From NCBI GenBank assembly GCA_964034945.1, contig OZ035963.1:1885328-1949327 (forward strand): a stretch of DNA of 64,000 nucleotides, in the 5' to 3' direction. This document shows positions 46,201 to 56,920 of this stretch, piece by piece. Below the pieces are notes generated by a model. That model was not told where the DNA came from, searched no databases, and worked only from the letters and a program-made list of their open reading frames with translations. Origin of the DNA: Chrysopilus asiliformis (taxonomy: Eukaryota; Arthropoda; Insecta; Diptera; Rhagionidae). Numbering within the stretch: the first letter of the stretch is position 1; every line of letters begins with the position of its first letter. A program made the position numbers and the translations under genes.

Positions 46201-46640
46201 CAAATGGGTACGGTTTTTCAAAGATTCTGCATCAAAAGGTCCAAAGTTAATTAGATAAATTACACTTTTTATGCTTTGGGGCATCTTCCTTTTTTTCTTA
46301 TTTAGTTTTTTCCACTTCAACACCGTTCGACAGGGAAAGATATGAACTAACAGTACAACCGCTATTACAATTCGTTTCTCGATATTGAATTAAATTTTTC
46401 ACATAATAGAAATTCTCTAGAGTTAGTTGAATCTCTTGAAATACATACATATTTGATAGAATTTTAATTATGGAAAAATAACCACTTTCGTAATTATGTG
46501 TAGTACTATAAACATAAATTCAGAATTGAAACTTTTTCGATAAATTCTTTGTGTTCGTTCGTGTGTATGTATGTAAGATCGACAATCTGCCAGTAAACCT
46601 TAACCAATTTTGATGTCGAAAGCTGTTATCGCCCCAAAGA
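43263..46640. other. gene-free AT-rich interval
   Basis: Frames at 43736-44041 and 44453-44674 lack motifs. A short (TA)n lies near 46160-46181. No transposon termini recognised in 3.4 kb. Confidence 0.5.
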
Positions 46641-47515
46641 ACCTAAGCGAGGGCGTACACGGAGCAACTTTCGGTCATCAGCATGCCGCAACTTCACCAA
46701 ATTGTAGGAAAGAAACGAGTGCGGCAAGAGGGGAAAAGTCGCCACTCGAAAAGTGTTCTTCTCGTCTTCTTTTACGCACACAAACGTAGGAATGGTTATT
46801 GGCCGCGTTCTCACGTAGGTGAAATCAACCGAGTTACTCTGGGTGAAAAACTCTGCTTGCGTTCTCACGTAGTGTTTTTCAACTTTTCCGTGTAGCACGT
46901 CAGCATACACGTGTGCGTAATTTCATTAAGACAGTCGGTGCTTAGCCACCGACTCGTAAACATATCCCAAATAAACAAAAATTGAATGCAAATAATGAAA
47001 TACCAGTTCCAGGTAGTTTTATTTTTCAGGTAGATAGGTAAATAACAAATTACCAGTTCTTATTCTTCTATTGTTGGCAGTTTCTATTTTGGCAATTGAT
47101 GTTGCCTCGGTGCTAGCTAATAAAGGAATGAGCTGGAAATACAACACATATATGAGAACCACACACACATGAGCGATCGCTTGTTGTACACATGTTTTTG
47201 CTACTAAAAAGTGAAGAAGTGTGTACGTCGGAAAGGCATTTGCAGGACCAAAAGTTGCCGCGACGAGAAGAATCGTGCGCGTTCGCACTAATGGAACGCG
47301 AAGGCGAGGTTCAATTTTTCCCATTTTCGGAAGAGGTTTTTGATAAGAAAATGTTCCGCGCCAAATTTCCACTTCCTGATTCAATTAGTTCTCGAGTTTT
47401 CCAATGCTTCTGTGTAAAAAATTTCAACATTATACTCAATCATGTTCATCATATGAATTTTGATTATGTAAGAAATGTGTCATCTCACCGTTAGGTGGAT
47501 TAAGCTGTGTTTTAG
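46640..47515. repeat. repeat G copy 1 and an upstream GC-richer segment
   Basis: 47315-47515 matches 56130-56211 and 56855-56920 over CCCATTTTCGGAAGAGGTTTTT, TTCTCGAGTTTTCCAATG and CTCACCGTTAGGTGGATTAAG. The upstream part (46640-46920) is GC-richer and has a direct repeat GCGTTCTCACGTAG at 46805-46818 and 46859-46872. The overlapping frames at 46626-46910 and 47019-47384 run through this segment but show no known domain. The class is unknown. Confidence 0.5.
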
Positions 47516-47633
47516 ATTATTAATCGTTAAAGAATTCGTTAAAGATTATTAATCGTTAAAGAAGAAAGAATTCTGAAATATACTATAGCTGAAAGTTTCA
47601 AATTAAACAAAAATTATAGTGAAATTTCCTTTT

Positions 47634-47712
47634 GAAAATATTAGAGAACAGAAATGAAAGTCTAATTAAAACGCTTTTAATGAGACTTTCATTTCTGTTC
47701 TCTAATATTTTC
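47634..47712. other. 30-bp perfect hairpin
   Basis: GAAAATATTAGAGAACAGAA with ATGAAAGTCT (47634-47663) is perfectly complementary to 47683-47712 with a 19-base loop. It resembles a precursor-microRNA or small foldback element; no termini or target duplication are evident. Confidence 0.75.
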
Positions 47713-47764
47713 GCCTTTTAACTCGAGAAAATTTACAAATTTCAATCTAAAAGTTGCTAATTAC

Positions 47765-47900
47765 TCTATAATCTATTTTTAAGAAGCTTGTGTGTCTGTC
47801 TTTCCGTTCGCTTAAAACTCGCAAACCATTGAACCGATTTGGATAAAACTTTCTATGGAGCTTACTGACGTCAGAGAGTGGTTAGAGGCAAAGCCCCTAG
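47765..47900 (+). mobile_element. very short (136-bp) Helitron
   Basis: It begins TCTATAATCTATTTTTAAGA, has GTGTGTCTGTCTTTCCGTTC and CCATTGAACCGATTTGGAT, and ends with the hairpin GAGGCAAAGCCCC overlapping CTAG, followed by a host T. These are Helitron 5' and 3' ends with almost no interior. The base before TC is C rather than A, so the exact start may be shifted. Confidence 0.65.
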
Positions 47901-48178
47901 TTGTATATAAAGTTTTTCCAAAATCTTAAAAATATCACTATAATAGAAATTTCACGAATATCTTTTTTGCTATAAGCATGGAAAAACGAGTTCAATGGAA
48001 AGCAAATGGATTACTACCTAAACATTAAAAGTGTATTCCATGTATTAATTGGCTGTATTTTGTATTATTGTGCGAATGAAATCATAAATTATGCTGAGAA
48101 ATAAATGAAGCATGCAAAAGTTTGTTTCCGTCTCTCATTCAGTCTTCAGCTGGTAAACATATGATTTTCTTGTATATA

Positions 48179-48827
48179 CAGGGTGTTCCAATGGCTTGGA
48201 CCGATCTTAACAAACAATAAGACAATGTTATTTGTTAAATTTTTTTGATTTATTTACTGAATCATGTTATTTGGCACATGGCAATTATGTGACAATATTG
48301 CTCAAATCGCAGCGGCACAAAACGTTTGGTCAAAACGTTTGATGATATCTCTGCATAATTGCTCCTCGATCGCACGAATATACCTTATTATCTCATCCTT
48401 CAGCTGTTGAATTGTTGTTGGCATAGACCCAACTCTTGAGATAACCCCAAAGAAAAAAGTCTAAAGGCATCAAGTCGCACGATCTTGGTGGCCAATTGAC
48501 ATCGCTGTTTCGAGAGATGATGCGACCTGACAACTTCTCATCCAATAAAACCATTGTTGCATTGGCGGTGTGGCACGAGGCGCCGTCATGTTTAACCTTC
48601 AATTCATCGACATCCATAGCATCCATTTCAGGCCATAAACAGTTGCCAAAAAATCACGAAGTGCGCGGAATGCATTTTTGTTGTTCGATTGTTAATCATT
48701 ACTTGGTTGAAATTACTAAAGACTGAACTTGTGAACCATTAAAACAGATGTCAAAAATCATTAGACCTATAAATCACAATCACATTTAACATCGGTCCAA
48801 GCAATTGGAGCACCCGATATTTAACTT
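48179..48827 (-). mobile_element. rosa-like (DD41D) mariner relic
   Basis: TIRs CAGGGTGTTCCAATGGCTTG at the left and, inverted, CGGGTGCTCCAATTGCTTGG at the right share the continuation GACCGAT, with TA on both sides (48177-48178 and 48828-48829). The 649-bp element keeps only the C-terminal third of the transposase gene, so the 5' two thirds are deleted. Its TIRs differ from those of the mariner at 24279 and 53428. Confidence 0.85.
48302..48626 (-). pseudogene. DD41D mariner transposase, C-terminal relic
   Basis: The frame from 48626 contains KHDGASCHTA, holding the second catalytic Asp, and later WPPRSCDLMPLDFFLWGYLK, holding the third. There are 41 residues between the two Asp, the spacing of the DD41D (rosa) branch of Tc1/mariner transposases. 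The residues just upstream, LWPEMDAMDVDEL, also fit the family but follow an unrelated joined segment. After YANNN a one-base shift puts the rest (TIQQLKDEIIRYI, ending FDQTFCAAAI) in another frame, finishing at 48302. The gene lacks its DNA-binding domain and first Asp and is inactive. Confidence 0.85.
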
Positions 48828-48829
48828 GT

Positions 48830-49617
48830 AGTATAATAAAAGTTTCTCAAGCATTCAAACAAATGCACGATTATATTGTTGGAATAGATAAATTACGAAA
48901 GTTATTTGTACAGGTGGAAGAATTTTATAAGTCCTGCTCCATGTACTCGAACCTACTGGGTAAAATGTTGAAAACAGTTTAAAGCTGCCACGATCCTAAT
49001 TAAGCTGTTTTCAAGTACGTAATTGTAGACAGACATATCTCGAAACAGAGTTAGAGTCAAAAGAACTTATATTATAGTCAAAGAAAGACTATCTTGCTAT
49101 ATTTTTTTTGCCATTATTTCATTACTATTATCGTCGTCATCAACGTTGTCATAATTATTTTCCACATTATGCAGAGAAACTAAACAGACTGCTAGACAAT
49201 CTCCAGAGATTGGCTACCATGAATTCATTTTCACTTTTTATATCTCCAATCCTATATCTAGTATACCTATTTTACTTGATTTGTATAGATACATAATTAT
49301 ACAGCACTTTTAGTCCCTGTTGTCCTTGTTTATTAAACGAGAATATCACAAAACAGTGTAAGCGTTATTATTTCCCCGAGCATTAGAACAATGAAGAAAT
49401 GCAATAAGTCTCAGGTTAATGTATGATAATGAGTTCCAGGTGGTATCTGGATTTGATACTTCCGCCTTAACTTCATTTTTGTTCCATTCATCATTGCTTA
49501 GTTGGTAATGACGAGACCTTATGACACTATCAGTGACATGAATGTCATATTAATAAGGACCAACAGCGTCATTGGTTGAAAATTTAAACCACTCAGGCCG
49601 GTTTGCGCCAAATATTC
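48830..49617. other. AT-rich stretch, nothing recognised
   Basis: No termini or protein-like frames are evident. Confidence 0.45.
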
Positions 49618-49832
49618 TTAACACGTTGACTGCCAGACCAATTTTGCAAAAATGTAAGGGAGATGCCAATACATGTAGACGTATATAGAATGTACGTATG
49701 TATGAATGTATGTATGTATGCATGTAGATTGTGGACCCAGCTATCGAAAATGATAGCCTTGGCCGCTCATGAATCATAGTGCCAATTTTCACTGGCTATC
49801 AAAAATGATAGCCATGGCAGTCAATATGTTAA
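49618..49832. mobile_element. piggyBac-like MITE 3
   Basis: It lies between TTAA at 49618-49621 and 49829-49832, with TIRs TTAACACGTTGACTGCCA and, inverted, TTAACATATTGACTGCCA. The right half has two copies of CTATCRAAAATGATAGCC. There is an internal TATG/TGTA microsatellite (49694-49723). Non-coding. Confidence 0.8.
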
Positions 49833-50032
49833 AAAAAATAAATGGTGCTTAGCATAAGTTGCTAAGTTTAGCTGGTGCAAACGGCACTCAATATTGGATA
49901 AGGGAAAAAATCATTACCACTACTTTGACCTTCAACAACAAATGGTTTGTGGGTATAAAAAAAACACTCTTGGCAACATAGACTGAATCCTAATGACCGT
50001 AAAAAAATAAAATTATTTCTATCAAGTACGAA

Positions 50033-50594
50033 TTTTTATACCCGTATGGTGAAACCAAAGGGTATATTAACTTTGCCTTACCGTTTGTAACGCCAAGATC
50101 CCGTCATCGCACAAAAAAATGAATTACACCAGTGTGTTTAGAATGATAAAGAAAGTTGAATTTAGCATGTCGGTCCGTCTGTCAGTCTGTCTGTCCGTCC
50201 GTCTGTCTGTGGCGCGGATTGCGGGCGCACGGATTGAGCTAGAGACTTGAAATTTTGCACAAATCCGTTTTTCGTAAAATGCGAGTCTAAGTTCGTTAAT
50301 GGGCAAAAATGGACCATTAGGGGGGGTACCCCCCATACGAACGAAATCGTTTTTTGTGAATATCTCAAAAACGGTGGATCCTATCAAAAAAGTGCAAGAA
50401 CAAAAGTTATTTAGGATATGATTCTACATAAAACTCCCATACATCAAAATCCGATTGGAATAAATTTTAAAAAATCTTATTGTAAAGTTTGACTTCAAAG
50501 TGGAATTTTGGTATAACTGTTCGAATTTTGATACGAATACACCATACGGGTCTCCAATGATTGCCAGATTGGCAATTATAGCTTTTGTTATGTT
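50033..50594 (+). mobile_element. family A copy 5 (DINE-1-like HINE)
   Basis: Complete ends, short microsatellite (about 50170-50211), core, GGGGGGGTACCCCCC and the TTGCCAGATTGGCAA palindrome. The internal frames (50124-50387 and 50162-50368) are the shared core and not a gene. Confidence 0.8.
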
Positions 50595-52909
50595 ATTCTG
50601 TATCAATAAAAACATCAGTTGTAACTTTCACAAAACAAAAAAAAAACTTGAAAATTTAAAGTTGTATTACTTTTAACTACCATTTTTCTGTAAGTCAATA
50701 AATAAAATTACAATCAATAAGATTTTTTCTCTAATCTTTTCCAGGTAAGTGCAGTTTGAAGGCGTCATAAATTTATTTTGTAAGTACCAATAACTTAGAA
50801 CAAAACATATTTTTCAAGTAGCAATAGAAGTTTCCTTCAATTGTTGGAAGAACTCTTCAAAGACCGCTCCATACATACACAGAAGGGAAATATAATGTCC
50901 CTGGGAGGAGGACTAAGGGTGTTAGGGTGCAGCGATACTCGTTCAATCCATACAAAGTTCGAAAACGAGACTAAAGTGCCATAAATCATTTTTTTCACAT
51001 TCATATAGTTAAAGATATAACTTTAAAGATTTTCTACCCAGTGAGAAGTTTTAAGTGCTAGCCAGCAAGTATATTTCTAAAATTTTGTGCTTTCAACTTT
51101 TGCGGTAAATTTCCTGAAAAATTATGGCACCGACATCTGGCTATGAACGTGCGCTCGTAATCTTTAAGATTTTATCGAAAAATACATTGAATGAAACCTT
51201 ATCCTTAAATACTTGATATAAATTATCTTAGCAAATATATAAATGTTTCAATAGAATAAATATTATGCGCTATAATTTCGTCTTTCTATGAAATACCACA
51301 GTTTAATTTTCTATTCTTTTGTATTCGTTTTTCTTTTTCAAATTTTGGCATCACAAAAAAATTGGGTTCATAGCATGAAGAATATTCGTTTTACTGTAAA
51401 TCTGGAAATCCCAATTTCTAATAACAAATTTTTTCTCGATTTTTCATCAGTTTAAGGGTAAAGTCCTCAAATATTACACATCCAAACAAAAAGATATAAT
51501 TTTCTTACAAAATATTGCCTATACACAGAATATGTTCACAGAATTTGCATCAGAAAAATCCCATATATTTTTTTTCCTATAATATTCGACCCTAAGCCCT
51601 TTGGCAATATTACTGTGCAACTGTGTAACCTTATGTTGGATTAAAAAATCAAATGAAAGTATTTTTCAATCCTTTTCTACTTACTAAATGATTCAAAAAT
51701 GTCCGAAGAGAAAAAAAACTTCAAATAAAAAAAGTTCTGTATATACATCAACAGGGAGATACTCAACTGCGTTTAACTGGTAGTGTATTTTCAACTACTA
51801 AGAATTTTGATAAACAAAAATCTCGGGCCGTGTGCCACAGATTACTAAATGCCAATTCAAGCATATTGGACAGAATTTTGACCACTTGTCTAAAAGAAAA
51901 CGAAACCCTTCGATCGAATGAAACATTTAGGCATTTTCGGTTCATCCTTTCGAAACTAATTTAGAAAAAAAAACTCAGAACCTATCTCTATATATACTCA
52001 CAGTACATATCTGTGTAGTATTGATTACGTGTATTTATAGATTCGGGTATACCTACTTACAATTTCTCTACACAATATCCATATCTTAAGATATATAAGA
52101 ATACATGTCTCTATATTTTTTATAGATGAAATGGGTTTCAGTAGTCGATAGTAGATAGATTGTGTTGATAGTCAGGACAAAAAAAAAATAGATTCTGTTA
52201 TATATGCGTGTAGCAAACAGTCCAAATAGAAGAGCAAAATATCGTGGAATTTCCCAGGAGATGATTTCGTTCCTTTTTGTAAAGTTTTTTTTCTTACCAA
52301 TGAATGAGAGGATATGCTATAAAATGAAATTTCGTCCAGATTTGTTATTAATTTATTTACAAGAAAGCGAAATCTTGTCCTCTTTGCAATTTAAATTTTT
52401 TTTTTTGAAGCAATGTTTGCTAGACCCTAGCATTAAGGCTCGATCGATATCTGAAACTGCACTGAATCAAAAGGCCTCTTAAGGTGTATCATCGATTCCT
52501 TTTTGATGGGTCAAAGGAAACAGTGCGGGGCAATGTTTGAAGAATCGAAAGATGGAAAAACTGTTATTTCGGTTCCCTATGTCAATTTGATTTTAATTTG
52601 AATGGAAACTTATTGCTCTCGTCTTCCTTTCCATTATTGAAGAAAATCTGCCAAGAAAAACTTGCGGGTTTTCATTCAAGCGTAAAAAAATTAATCAGTA
52701 TTTATAAGAACCCAAAATCAAGTTTTCTTTTAAATGTATCTATGTATCTATTTTTCTAAGTTAGTATTTTAAAACGTAAATCATAAGTGGACCAAAACAA
52801 AATACACATATTTTAGATTAAATTGGCTGATTTTTTATATTGACAAGTGCAAGCCTATCGTAATAGCTACCTTACACGTTCCATATATTGGACAACATTT
52901 TCATAATCA
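50595..52909. other. gene-free AT-rich interval
   Basis: The 92-codon frame at 52204-52482 and shorter ones lack motifs. No transposon ends recognised. Confidence 0.5.
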
Positions 52910-53421
52910 TCATACTAATATATAAAAATGAGTTGGTGTCTGTCTGTGTGTCTGTCTGTTCCTCTTTCTCGCAAAAACGGCTCAACCGATTGCCTTAAAA
53001 TTTGGCATGAGTGTCTGTGGTAGTTCTGGTTCCAACATTGGAAAAGTAGCGCGAGGAGTGGGGGGAGTAAAGGGAGGGGGTAAAGTGATTTCGAAACTTA
53101 GTTTTTGCGCTATGTTACTCTTTCGCGGGGAAACTACTGAACCGATTCGCCTGAAATTTGGCATAGATGTTCGTCGGGGGTCCAGTCCCAACATAGACCC
53201 ATTAAAAAGTAGCCTCAGAGGTGGGGTAGTAAGCGAAGGGGGGTAAAGTAATACCGAATGCAAGTGCTGGAATTTTTGTTAGTTTGTTAATCATTTTCCG
53301 AAGAGAAAAAACTAACGAACAGCATGCAGGCTACCTAATTTTTAACCAACTGAATTTAGTTTTCCTAAGTTTTTTTTTCTGTTCACGCCTTTAGCCGGAC
53401 GAAGCCGGGTCCAAATTCTAG
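52910..53421 (+). mobile_element. Helitron family B copy 4 with a different 3' terminus
   Basis: The 5' end (TCATACTAATATATAAAAAT after host A) and the first half match copy 3. After about 53255 the sequence changes, and the element ends with a different hairpin, GCCGGACGAAGCCGG, then GTCCAAATTCTAG followed by host T. All Helitron landmarks are present, so it is complete at 512 bp but chimeric relative to B1-B3. Confidence 0.75.
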
Positions 53422-53424
53422 TGT

Positions 53425-53769
53425 TCAATATATTGAAATTCGATGTCGTTCATATGGCCACGGCGAGCACGTTTGCTGATTGCTTCTTTGGAGCCAATTT
53501 TCCACCACTCTTCCACACATATCGGCCGGAACGTTGGCAATTTCGCGTTCGATATTGTTCCTGAGCTCCTCTAACGGTGTTGGCTTGTTGGCATAAACCA
53601 ACGACTTAACATAACCCCATAAAAATAAATCCAACGGCGTTAAATCGCATGAGCGAGGTGGCCATTCGACCGGACCATTTCTCGAGATTACACGATTACC
53701 GAACTTCTCCTTCAATAGATCAATTGTTTGACCAGCTGTGTGGCATTGCTCGTTCGTGAACTTCACCAT
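53425..53769 (-). pseudogene. mariner (DD41D-type) transposase, internally deleted, copy 2
   Basis: It has the same MVKFTNEQ-to-CHTA join as the copy at 24394-24699, then TIDLLKEKFGNRVISRNGPV, the WPPRSCDLTPLD block with the presumed third catalytic Asp, and ADMCGRVVENWLQRSNQQTC. It is longer at the C-terminus than copy 1 because it lacks the 9-residue deletion. Absence of the first two catalytic Asp and of the DNA-binding domain makes it non-functional. The shared join indicates both copies descend from one deleted ancestor that still moved. Confidence 0.85.
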
Positions 53770-54100
53770 GATAACCCTTAGTTTATGAGGTGAAAATCAT
53801 GTCCAATGGATCCACATGATCCAAATGCACTATGTTCTAATCACATACCAAATCCGTGCTTTTAACTCGGCATGCAACACCATACTGTATGAAGGTACTA
53901 AAGATTTCAGAGTCACTGTGCTGAAAACATGAGAGATAGCAACGAGAGAAAAGTCAATGTTGGTCCACTGGACCCACCTCATCAATTAAAGGATAAAAAT
54001 GTAAACCTTGACTGACGTTTCAGCATTGCCAGATCATAAAAAAAGTTTTAGGGTGCGTTTTTATTAAAATACAAAATTTTTATGTCCTTATTGAAAGACC
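53428..54100 (-). mobile_element. internally deleted mariner-like element, copy 2, truncated and split
   Basis: The right end carries the intact TIR (inverted GGTCTTTCAATAAGGACATA) next to TATA. The left TIR is missing: similarity to copy 1 begins near TTGAAATTCGATGTCG, six bases after the Helitron B4 end. The 5' leader of the transposase is interrupted by a 218-bp MITE. Confidence 0.8.
53774..53991. mobile_element. MITE nested in the mariner
   Basis: The intact mariner copy reads CATGATAAAAATG at this point; here GATA is duplicated on both sides of 218 inserted bases. The insert ends are imperfect inverted repeats (CCCTTAGTTTATGAGGTG and CCTTTAATTGATGAGGTG). The 4-bp duplication and TIRs do not match any element class I can name with confidence. 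Confidence 0.8.
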
Positions 54101-54370
54101 TATAACTATACACTTTTCTTTTCTATTAGCACAATTTAATTTCAATCTGCCATTTATATCGGCGAACCCGCTGCCGTGCCCCCGCGCTGCAAGACAGGTA
54201 AAGCTTATGGCCTGCTGCCGGTTTTTGCTACTTATTTGCGAGTGCAGACGCTTTATCTCGCTTGCAACCATGACAGCGGGCTGCCCTCACCCAGCAACGA
54301 GTTGCCAGGCTGGCAGTATTTTGAAATTAATATCTGGGGGTAAGCACATCCATCGCATTAAAAGCAAATA
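54101..54370. other. GC-rich island with an open frame lacking a start
   Basis: Positions 54155-54325 are much more GC-rich than the surroundings. A plus-strand frame stays open from the mariner end to about 54370, cysteine-rich in its middle (MACCRFLLLICECRRF). The minus strand has a 63-codon frame starting MVASEIKRLHSQISSKNRQQ. Neither is a protein I recognise. It may be a fragment of an unknown element or exon. Confidence 0.3.
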
Positions 54371-56104
54371 TATTTAGTAAAATCTTGTTATTATTCTGCC
54401 AATCGCATTTTTAAATTCGTTTTTTTTTTTTGTATTAATACATTTAAAAATGGGTCTGTATTATTTTTTGGAAAAGGAACGTCAAAATAATATATTTTTT
54501 ACAGAAGAGGACAGTAACATAAGTTTGGAATCCGCTGCATTAGAATATTAGGAAAAAAATCAAAAATAATATAGATGAATAACAGTCTGTTTAAAATTTA
54601 GTAAGGAATACAAGAATTCTTTATCAAATTGTCAGATTTGTGTACCAAACTCCTATAAAAAATGATAAATACAAGCAGATGATAGGAAACTTTTAAACCA
54701 GATTGTCCTTTTCAACTAGGGAAAATTTATATATAGGAATTTTTTTGTTAGACTAACCTCCAAAAAACTCATTTCTAAAATCTGATTTGAAATTGGAATG
54801 AAAGAAGAGTCTGGCGATCCAATACTTTTTTTTAAATAAAAAAAATATATATATCGAAAAGGGTGTGTGAATCAAGTAAACAGCTTAACTATATATATAA
54901 TATATGTTTACTGCACATATATAGATGAAAATGAAAACTTATGAAAAGAAATTTTGGTCTCATTTGTTCCAATTTTTCATACATACACAAGGAAAAGAGG
55001 AATACCAAAAAAAAAAGACCTCGACTTCTTCTAAAAGTTTCTTATATGAGGTCCTTTCAATCAACCCTTAAAATCCTCATTCAGATCTCATAATTGATAA
55101 CAGTATATATTATACTGTTATATAGCTAACAAGAGTTTATACTTTCTCTAGTCTTCATCCTTACTCTCGAAAAATTATCCTCAACCAATAAATTTTTCAC
55201 TCTGTAATAGAACATGTACATATATACACTGAAATGACACTTTTAGAAATTGTGGAAATTTTATTCTTGTCAATATATAAGATCGTGTTTCGGCATCGTA
55301 AGGAAAACATCACAATTATCCTACATATATGTACGTACATATATAAAACTTTATATACTCACATGTGCAATTTCATATGTGGCAATCAAAAATTGAGTTA
55401 GTACAAGTACATATGTCTATTGCCAATATTCCATGAGTTCGATGGCTAGGGCCTTGCCTCTATTCCAGTTGATTGATGAATGGACATTAATTTTCAATTG
55501 AAAGCTTACTGACAACAGGCTTCTGCTTTTGCCTATATAATATGGTATGGCATATCCTTTCCCTGTATTCCTATTCTACATGTAGTCCCGGTTAAGTGTT
55601 ATAACTTTACAACAATTTTCCATTCGACTATAGGCCTAACCTGTAGATTCGAACATATATGAAGGATAAAAGAGTTTTGTATCGTATGCTTTTAGTTTAG
55701 ACGTGTTTTAGAGTATCCTTGAAACGGTGTGCCCTATTAGCCATGCATATACAGGTTGAAACGAGAACGTATCCTTGATATTAGAACTTCAAAACAGGTA
55801 TCTATACGATTTGGTAAATTTATCTAAAAGTATTGAGCTTAAATAAAGTTTATAGATTTCCGTTAGTCGATATTACCACCACCCCATATGAATTTTCCAT
55901 TGGATATGTATAAAGGTGTGCTCCTGGAATGATATTTTACCGTTGAAATCGATAAATTCTTCAATACGTCGACAACTATCACAGTTAGGGATCAGTTGAC
56001 ATAATCTAAGTGCCCATTAACACCGACTAGTCCTGATCCTAATATAAGAGACGCCAGAGTTTTCGTAAAATTTGTGGGAAAATTTTTAACGTTACTAATT
56101 ATTT
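54371..56104. other. gene-free AT-rich interval
   Basis: Many TATATA tracts and no recognisable termini or frames. Confidence 0.5.
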
Positions 56105-56920
56105 AATGTGGCAGAGGAGGAAAGGTGTAGTGTATTTTTTCCCATTTTCGGAAGAGGTTTTTCTTTCTATAAAACCCTGTTTTATTCAATTCGTTCTCGA
56201 GTTTTCAAATGTTTATACCCGTATGGTGAAACCAAAGGGTATATTAACTTTGCCTTACCGTTTGTAACGCCAAGATCCCGTCATCACACACAAAAATGAA
56301 TTACACCAGTGTGTTTAGAATGATAAAAAAGATTGAATTTTACATGTCCGTCCGTCTGTCCGTCTGTCTGTCTGTCCGTTTGTCTGTCTGTCCGTCCGTC
56401 TGTCTGTCTGTCCGTCTGTCTGTGGTGCGGATTGCGGGCGCATGGATTGAGCTAGAGACTTGAAATTTTGCGCAGATCCGTTTTTCGTAAAATGCGAGGC
56501 TAAGTTCGTTAATGGGCAAAAATGGACCATTAGGGGGGGTACCCCCCATACGAACGAAAACGTTTTTTTGCGAATATCTCAAAAACTGTGCATCTTATCA
56601 AAAAAGTCCAAGAACAAAAGTTATTTAGGACATTATTCTACATAAAACTCCCATACATCAAAATCCGATTGAAATAAATTTTAAAAAATCTTATTGGAAA
56701 CTTTGACTTCAAAGTGGAATTTTGGTATAACTGTTCGAATTTTGATACGAATATCACCATACGGGTCTCCAATGATTGCCAGATTGGCAATTATAGCTTT
56801 TGTTATGTTTTTATATAAAAACTTTTAACAATATACCCACTTATATTCATCGTTTGCGGTTTAATTGTGTAAAAAAGGTATCACCTCACCGTTAGGTGGA
56901 TTCAGCTGGGTTTTTAATTT
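56105..56920 (+). repeat. repeat G copy 2, split by family A copy 6
   Basis: Left part 56130-56211 (CCCATTTTCGGAAGAGGTTT, TTCGTTCTCGAGTTTTC) and right part 56812-56920 (TCACCTCACCGTTAGGTGGA) match repeat G copy 1 at 47315-47515 in order and spacing once the intervening element is removed. Confidence 0.65.
56212..56811 (+). mobile_element. family A copy 6 (DINE-1-like HINE) inside repeat G
   Basis: Complete copy with GTCYn tract (about 56347-56421), core, GGGGGGGTACCCCCC and terminal palindrome. It entered a T-rich site in repeat G (left AAATG, right TTTTTATATAAAA) with no obvious duplication beyond T residues, as expected for Helentron insertion into T-T. Confidence 0.85.

Noticed and set aside
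46626..47384. Frames of 94, 121 and 100 codons in the repeat G region
   Set aside because: They overlap on opposite strands, have no motif, and part of the sequence recurs as a dispersed repeat without preserving the frames.
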